From the NCBI RefSeq assembly GCF_000182925.2, contig NC_026502.1:2542001-2606000 (forward strand): 64,000 nucleotides of DNA. Reading direction: 5' to 3'. Under the pieces are notes generated by a model. That model worked only from the letters and a program-made list of their open reading frames with translations, was not told where the DNA came from and did not search any database. The DNA is from Neurospora crassa OR74A. Lineage: Eukaryota > Ascomycota > Sordariomycetes > Sordariales > Sordariaceae. A program made the position numbers and the translations under genes. This document shows positions 58,306 to 64,000 of this stretch, piece by piece; position 1 is the first letter of the stretch, and each line of letters opens with the position of its first letter.

Positions 58306-59248
58306 ATGGCGATTTTACTCCCACGCAACGACGTCTTGAACGTCCATCCCGCTCCTCAGGGCCAGCATCTAAGTGTGCACGGTTCGGATTGGCTTTGGGC
58401 TGCTACTGCCCTCTTTGCATTTAACACAGTAAGTCTCATCTAATAGGACCTTCCTGATCATGTTCCTGGGCTGACTTATTTTTCCAAAATAGCTCGTCCT
58501 ATTTGCTCTCAAATTTAAGGCCAGTCGCGGTGAACGCCTCTGGCATTACATCTGGATTGTCACCAACCTGGTGGCTACCTTCGCCTACTTTGCTATGGCG
58601 GCTAACCTCGCCTGGGATGTGGTCAGCCAAAGGAACCAGGTTCGTCAACATGGCCCTACCCGTCAGATCTTCTGGGCCAAGTATGTTCTATGGGTCGTCT
58701 CTTTCCCTGCGGCTATCCTCGCCATGGGCATTCTCTCCGGTGTCTCTTGGGCTACCATCGTTTTCAACATCTTCCTCTCTTGGATCTGGGTCATCGGTTA
58801 CCTCGTCGCCGCCTATGTTCCTTCCAACTACAAGTGGGGTTTATTTGCCTTTGCCGCTCTTGCCCACATCTTCCTCGCTTTTGAGACCCTGTTCCGCGCC
58901 CGCAGCTCGGCTAACCGTGTTGGTATCAACCGCGATTACACGATGCTCTCTGGCTGGACCAACCTCCTGTGGCTCCTCTATCCCATTGCCTGGGGTGTCT
59001 CTGACGGCGGCAATGTCATTGGTGTCACCAAGAGCATGATCTTCTTCGGCATTCTCGACGTCCTCTTCATCACCACTCTCAGCTACGCCTTTGTCGTCCT
59101 CAGCCGCCGCTGGGACTACAGTCGCCTCAATATTGCCTTCACTCAGTACGGCCGCGTCCCCATCGCCGGTACTTATCCCGAGAAGCATGCCACCACCGAT
59201 CCACACTCCGGCGTGACTGACCCTCACACTGCTGCTCCTGCCGTTTAA
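58306..59248 (+). CDS. orp-1: Opsin-related protein (Hsp30/Yro2/Mrh1 family), lacks retinal lysine
   Basis: Seven-helix plasma-membrane protein of the fungal opsin-related class, in yeast induced by heat, acid or ethanol stress. Two exons, 58306-58428 and 58493-59248, one 64-nt intron (GTAAGT..ATAG); 292 residues. Hydrophobic segments cover helices A-G from about residue 30 to 250, and the C-terminal tail is His/Thr/Pro-rich. Against bacteriorhodopsin, helix C reads FWAKYVLWVVSFPAAILAM, so the Schiff-base counter-ion Asp85 becomes Leu (about 107) and Asp96 becomes Ala (about 118). In helix G, DVLFI keeps the Asp212 equivalent (about 230), but the retinal Lys216 becomes Ile (about 234). It therefore cannot be a covalent retinal pigment or pump of the usual kind. 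The helix-C Trp and Pro are retained. The promoter has an HSE and TATA box. Confidence 0.9.
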
Positions 59249-59787
59249 GCAACGCACTACTTCATAGGGTCATGATATGACCCATTTAGGTGTACGGTCT
59301 GGCCGCACAACTTATGATGAGCCTCTCCCAGCCTGCTCATCCTTGAATGGTTGAGCACCTAGGAATGGGAGACATTTCTACACGACTTTCTTACGACGAC
59401 ACGCCAATGTGCTTCTTTTCATGTCCGGTTACAGTTTAGGCTTGGTTACAGTGCACAACGATACCCTACATCCGCTCGTTTTTGTATTTTTACTTAGTAA
59501 TTTGATGAAGGACGATAGAGGTCATGATTTGGGATGGATATACCACGAAAAGGCGGCCTGTTAGCTCCGGTGGAGGAAGGATGAGGTGAATGAAATTAGT
59601 CGATATCACTACGGAGTTGAGACGCATGGTGGGATGGCTGCTAATGTCGGGTATAATGGAGCAGATGGAGGAGGTATCCCATGCTATAGACAACTCTGTT
59701 AAATATTTAATAACATGATTCGTTTGAAAGAAAACTCATTGGTCAACGGGGAGACAGAAAGCTTTAGATAGGCGCTGGGAGCCTGGG

Positions 59788-59817
59788 AGACGTAGCTTAG
59801 GCGGCTTCGCTACGTCT
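59788..59817. repeat. Perfect 9-bp inverted repeat (hairpin)
   Basis: AGACGTAGC and GCTACGTCT flank a 12-base loop. It lies about 540 bp after the opsin-related stop codon, likely beyond its transcript. Confidence 0.8.
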
Positions 59818-62159
59818 ACACTTGCGCTACAGATCTTCCAAGTTCATGATGTGGATGCCGTAAGGTATGACAGAGATGAGGAGGTGCAAAGAGGTATAGA
59901 ATAAGTAGGAAAGACAAGTACACGGTAGCAGGCAGGCAAGTCAGATAAGAACTTTGATGCGTTTGTCTACATGATGGGTAGACTCACGGGGTGATGCCAC
60001 CCTTGAGTCTTTTTTTTTTTTTTTTTTGCAGCTCACAGCTAATATCTCTCGACCTTTCTCACCAACAGGGACTTTACATAAGCGAGACCAGGCAGTGAGA
60101 AGAACGCTGAACGACTTTCTCATCAGTACCCAAACACCTCCACCAACCCGCAATCGTCGCACAACATGGATACCATCGGATGTAATGCTACGTTATCTGT
60201 CGCCTAGGTAACAGAAATAGACAACATACCTCGGCCGGAAGAATACCATACCATCAAAGCGGGAGTGGCATGATGAGTGAATGAAGAGCTATATGATTTT
60301 TTGGGTCAAGGTTGACGAAAGGTAGTCGGAGGGTACCCCTAGAAGTTGTTATGGGTGTCTGATGGAGTTACGAGTTGGGGAGGGTTTTTTTTTTAGAATG
60401 TTGAATACCGCGCCGTGGTCTCGTTGATCTTCTGATGTCCTTGTTTATGCCTGTAGACATCGTGAGTAGAGTTCTATGTCTGGCTCCAGAAAGAGCAATT
60501 GAGGTGCGATTCTGATGACTGCGTGAGGATGAGGAAAGGGGGACAGTAGGTAGACAAGAAAGTGACAACAATCTAGATCCTCCGGGTTCCCATATGGAAG
60601 CCATCGACGACCTAGTTAGTTCCCGTCCAATCATTTAGGTAACCTCACCGCAGCCTATATCTCCGTACGCAGCTTTGACTACCTATCCTCTCTTCTCACT
60701 CTTTGCTCAAACATTTCTAGTGACCCACCGGTGATGCAGACAAGCTATGCATGTACCCACGCACCCACCCTTGACGTCTACCCTGTTTCCTATAGATTGC
60801 CCAAAGCTCAGGCAGGGTCTAGTAGGTAGCCTTCAAAGGTCAAGAGCAAACAGCTTCCCACATTGTACCTGCAATTTATAGGTAGTATGTAGATACCTAA
60901 ATACATATTTTCCCTTGTAGTGCCAACACACACACGGATAAACACACGTTGACAAACTCCAAGACGGCCAACCTCCGCCGCTGCGGGCGGGGAGAGTGTG
61001 GCCGACTGCACAGTTTGTCTTACATGACATGGAGATAGACGGGACACTTGGATGTATAGTGATGGGAGTGTACCTCTAGAGCTAGTATGTGGGCGCGAAG
61101 GTAGTTGAGGAGAGGTATGTATGTACCGTCTTTTACTGTGGTTATCCGTATCCAAAAGTCCGCGGTAAGTGGATTTGTTCTCAGGATTGGATAGAGGGGG
61201 GGGGATGGGTGATTCCGTGGTGGCAGCTAGAGTTAGTGAGAAGGTGTGCCGTTAGGGCATAGATGTAGGTATTTGGGCCTTTGGTTGCGGTCAGTAAGCT
61301 GTGACTTTGTTTCTTTGCTTGCAGCATTAGTTGCGCTTGAAATTGAAACTTCCATTAGTTGGTGTGGTGACACCTAACGGCCGGAACAAGACGTGTAGCC
61401 TACAAAGTGGACGATGGTCAGAGAGCGTCTTAGTGACTTCATTGTCATCACTGGGTTTGCTGACTTGCACTTTACCTGCTCTGGAAAAGTATGTACATCT
61501 ATGTAGTGAATTCGAACAAGATGCATTATACCGTAAGCTCTAGCACCCCGTCCATTGCTTAGGTAACAAGCTTTCTCTCCTTCGGGTCCTTGGGACGACA
61601 ATCTCGTGGTCGGATGCAAGCCACGACTTGAGGCTGGAACTGCAATGGGTTGACCGTCCTGTTTCTTTCCTGTGTCGTTCTGCCCCTGCGAATCACAAGA
61701 CGCCCGAAAAATGTAGCGTAGTACCGATTACTGTCTCTTGACAAGATGTGATACGATCAATGAGAGGTTTGAAGCATATTTGAAGGGGCCTTGGTCAAGT
61801 CAATGAATGTGTGGGTTAACTTGGCTGAAGGAACAAACATACCTCTAGGTATAAATGGATGTACCATCTATCATAGGAGAAACCCACGCCACATTCGTGC
61901 AGTAACGGCTCAATGACGGTCTATGGTTGAACAAAGTGAGGATGTTGCCCTTGCCTAAAGAAATTCTTCATGCGTTTGTTTTGCAACCGAGACGGTTTCC
62001 GTGTTTGGTTTACAATGGGGTGGTTCAGGTCGACTGCTGTCGCTGTGTCTGTTGCTGGATAATCCATCCTTCGCTACTTACCTTGTATGCCATTCTGGGG
62101 TAGGGCAAATTCCATCGGCTTGGAAGTGTTGTTGGAAATACGTCCTGCTTTCCTGTTCT

Positions 62160-62255
62160 TTCTTCTTCTTCTTCTTCTTCTTCTTCTTCTTCTTCTTCTT
62201 CTTCTTCTTCTTCTTCTTCTTCTTCTTCTTCTTCTTCTTCTTCTTCTTCTTCTTT
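62160..62255 (+). repeat. TTC microsatellite, about 31 units
   Basis: Uninterrupted CTT/TTC triplets for about 95 bp. Frames through it give poly-Phe or poly-Leu, which are not real proteins. Confidence 0.95.
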
Positions 62256-64000
62256 TGATTTTTCCTTTTGTCCTGCTGTGATCGTTAAGAAAACGTAAAT
62301 GTGAAGTGAGAATGTAAAAGAGTCCGTCCTCGTTCAGGACACAAAAGGCACTGTGGGAACCACCACGCTTCCGGGCTTCTTGATTGATTCCTCACCGTCT
62401 ACGTTCTGTGTTGAATATCGCAGGTATCGTGTGCTCCAAGCCATAGGCTTGGTGGCCTGCAGCACGCATAGTAGAGACGATTCGTACGTGAGTGGACAGG
62501 CACCCATCCTTTCCGCCCGTTAGATGATCCGGTATTGCTTTAAAGCCTTGTGAGGGCAGATAGTGCTGAGTAGCATCGTATTGTTGGAAGTCATAGCTCG
62601 AGTTCTTGCTGTAGACACTCTATTGAGCTTGCAGCCATGCTCCTTCCCTCGACTAACTTAGGTTACCATGCCGACTAGGTAGAAGCAGTAGATAAGAGAA
62701 GCGACTAAGAAACGAATGACATGCGGGCAGTATCGATTTCTCCAACCTTGTTGTATCAAGGCGTTCCCGTGCCAAATTTGTCCTGAATGACCTAATGTTT
62801 CGTTGCCCAGTGTACCCCACGAGCCCCAATGCACCTCATCCGGTGCATGCCATGACAATGCCTCGCCTTGCTTCTACATATCCCGGGCATCTGACACATA
62901 CACATGCTGGAATTACCGACGCTGGAGATTCGGCGAGCGGGGTTTAGGTATGTTGATTGATGTACGTACATACATGGCCAGGTGCCCTGCGATTGATGTT
63001 CTTGTGATGCTGTCAGTAGGGTTTCATGCCCAAGCTCAGCACAGTGTAAAGTGGCACACTAGTCCGATAGAGATGATAGCCATGTCGATGCGACGATCCC
63101 AACTCCGGTTTTCTAATCAAGTGTATCGCTGCTTTAACGCACCAATGCATGTACGTCTGGGAAACGAAATTGACAAAGAGCCCGGCACCGAAAGGTACAG
63201 CAGAGAGAGAAGTAGATATCACCGATCCAGCGACCGAGTGAGTGGTGCTGGATATCCCGATGTTTTGGGTCACGAACCGGGATGACCCGTGATAAACATG
63301 GATCACAAAGTATTTCTCCATATATAAGGTTGCCAGTGGCATGTCAAAGACATCGATCGATACGAAGTTAGGCTTTGAGGTCACCTCCGCCAATCCTACC
63401 CTTCAGCTCTCAGACAGAAGCGCACGGCCGGTCGGGTGCAGCGGGCGACATAGAGGTACCATTCAAGACTGGTTTGTTCGTTAGTCTAGTTCTCCGGTCG
63501 TAGGTTGTTCAAGGGAGATCTGGAGCTCTTATTAGCCTCTATACTTAAAATAGAGAAACTGGCTTATATTTGAGGTGTCATGGGACGATAACCAGGAATG
63601 AAAACACTACGGAAGCCTCTTATACCTGTCCTGGTCTTCTCCCAAAGTCTTCAAAGGCTAGAACTCACAAGATACTAGTTTAGCACCCGTCCATGAGTCA
63701 TCTACGTTATGGAGCGACCACCGTGCTGGTGAACAAAGCTCATGGGACCATCATTGACCATCTGAAAAATTATACCTTCACAATAGATTGTGAAGAATGA
63801 AAAGATAAGGAGCATTCTCGTTATGTTCGGTCATTGTCGCTGCTGTACACGTCTCCGTCCAAGGCAGGTCCTAGCCGACCGAACTGAATGTGGCATCACG
63901 GCGGGAGTTGTTCCCAAGTACCTGACCTGGGCCTTTCCAGCACTTGTACCAGAACACCAACTGCTTGGAGTTCGATCTGTTTGTTTTTTTTCCTTAGGTA

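Larger units (their letters stand above)
59249..64000. other. Gene-poor right end of the window
   Basis: 4.75 kb with no frame that looks like a gene. It contains a 9-bp-stem hairpin (59788), an 18-T run (60010-60027), and a CTT/TTC microsatellite of about 31 units (62160-62255). The next gene lies beyond the window. Confidence 0.6.

Noticed and set aside
62001-62281. Frames of poly-Phe and poly-Leu
   Set aside because: Translation of the TTC microsatellite.

Overview
The window is nuclear DNA of a filamentous ascomycete, most probably Neurospora (N. crassa or a close relative). Support: short GT..AG introns (mostly 53-130 nt) with CTAAC/CTGAC-type branch sites, Sordariomycete-type proteins, and a PHO80-type cyclin gene whose model gives 483 codons, the length I remember for Neurospora PREG. 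From memory, preg maps to linkage group II of N. crassa, so this is probably a piece of that chromosome. There is no bacterial, viral or plasmid signature, no recognisable transposon, and I found no rRNA or tRNA gene by eye.

Layout. 0-7 kb: a gamma-glutamyltranspeptidase on the minus strand (first exon not found), then a Ser/Thr-rich secreted or cell-wall protein with an internally duplicated module. 7-14.1 kb: a peroxisomal ABC half-transporter (-), a small ER membrane protein resembling the GPI-mannosyltransferase co-activator Pga1 (+), and a WW-domain protein with a prion-like YGQ-rich tail (-). 15.4-32.1 kb: four minus-strand genes in tandem, GDE1 (SPX-ankyrin-GDPD), CTF8, VTC4 (polyphosphate polymerase) and GLT1 (NADH-glutamate synthase). 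32.1-39 kb: a gene-poor divergent interval. 39-49 kb: APC15 (+), BET1 (-), CHZ1 (-), EMC10 (-) and the cyclin gene preg (-). 51.3-54.7 kb: VID28/GID5 (+), an armadillo-repeat GID ubiquitin ligase subunit. 58.3-59.2 kb: an opsin-related protein of the Hsp30/Yro2 type (+) with a heat-shock element and TATA box upstream. The last 4.7 kb holds no gene I can support.

Most genes are unrelated housekeeping functions. The one functional grouping is phosphate homeostasis: GDE1 (phosphate from glycerophosphodiesters), VTC4 (vacuolar polyphosphate store) and preg (cyclin that represses the phosphate regulator NUC-1) lie within 34 kb, and VTC4 has a CACGTG box (the NUC-1/Pho4 core) about 0.4 kb upstream. 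All exon-intron structures were deduced from splice motifs and reading-frame continuity and have not been checked against transcripts. No convincing new system was found. The best leads are the phosphate grouping, a dispersed AGAGGTACCTCT/TACCTAGGTA-type motif family confined to intergenic DNA, and several protein-level oddities.
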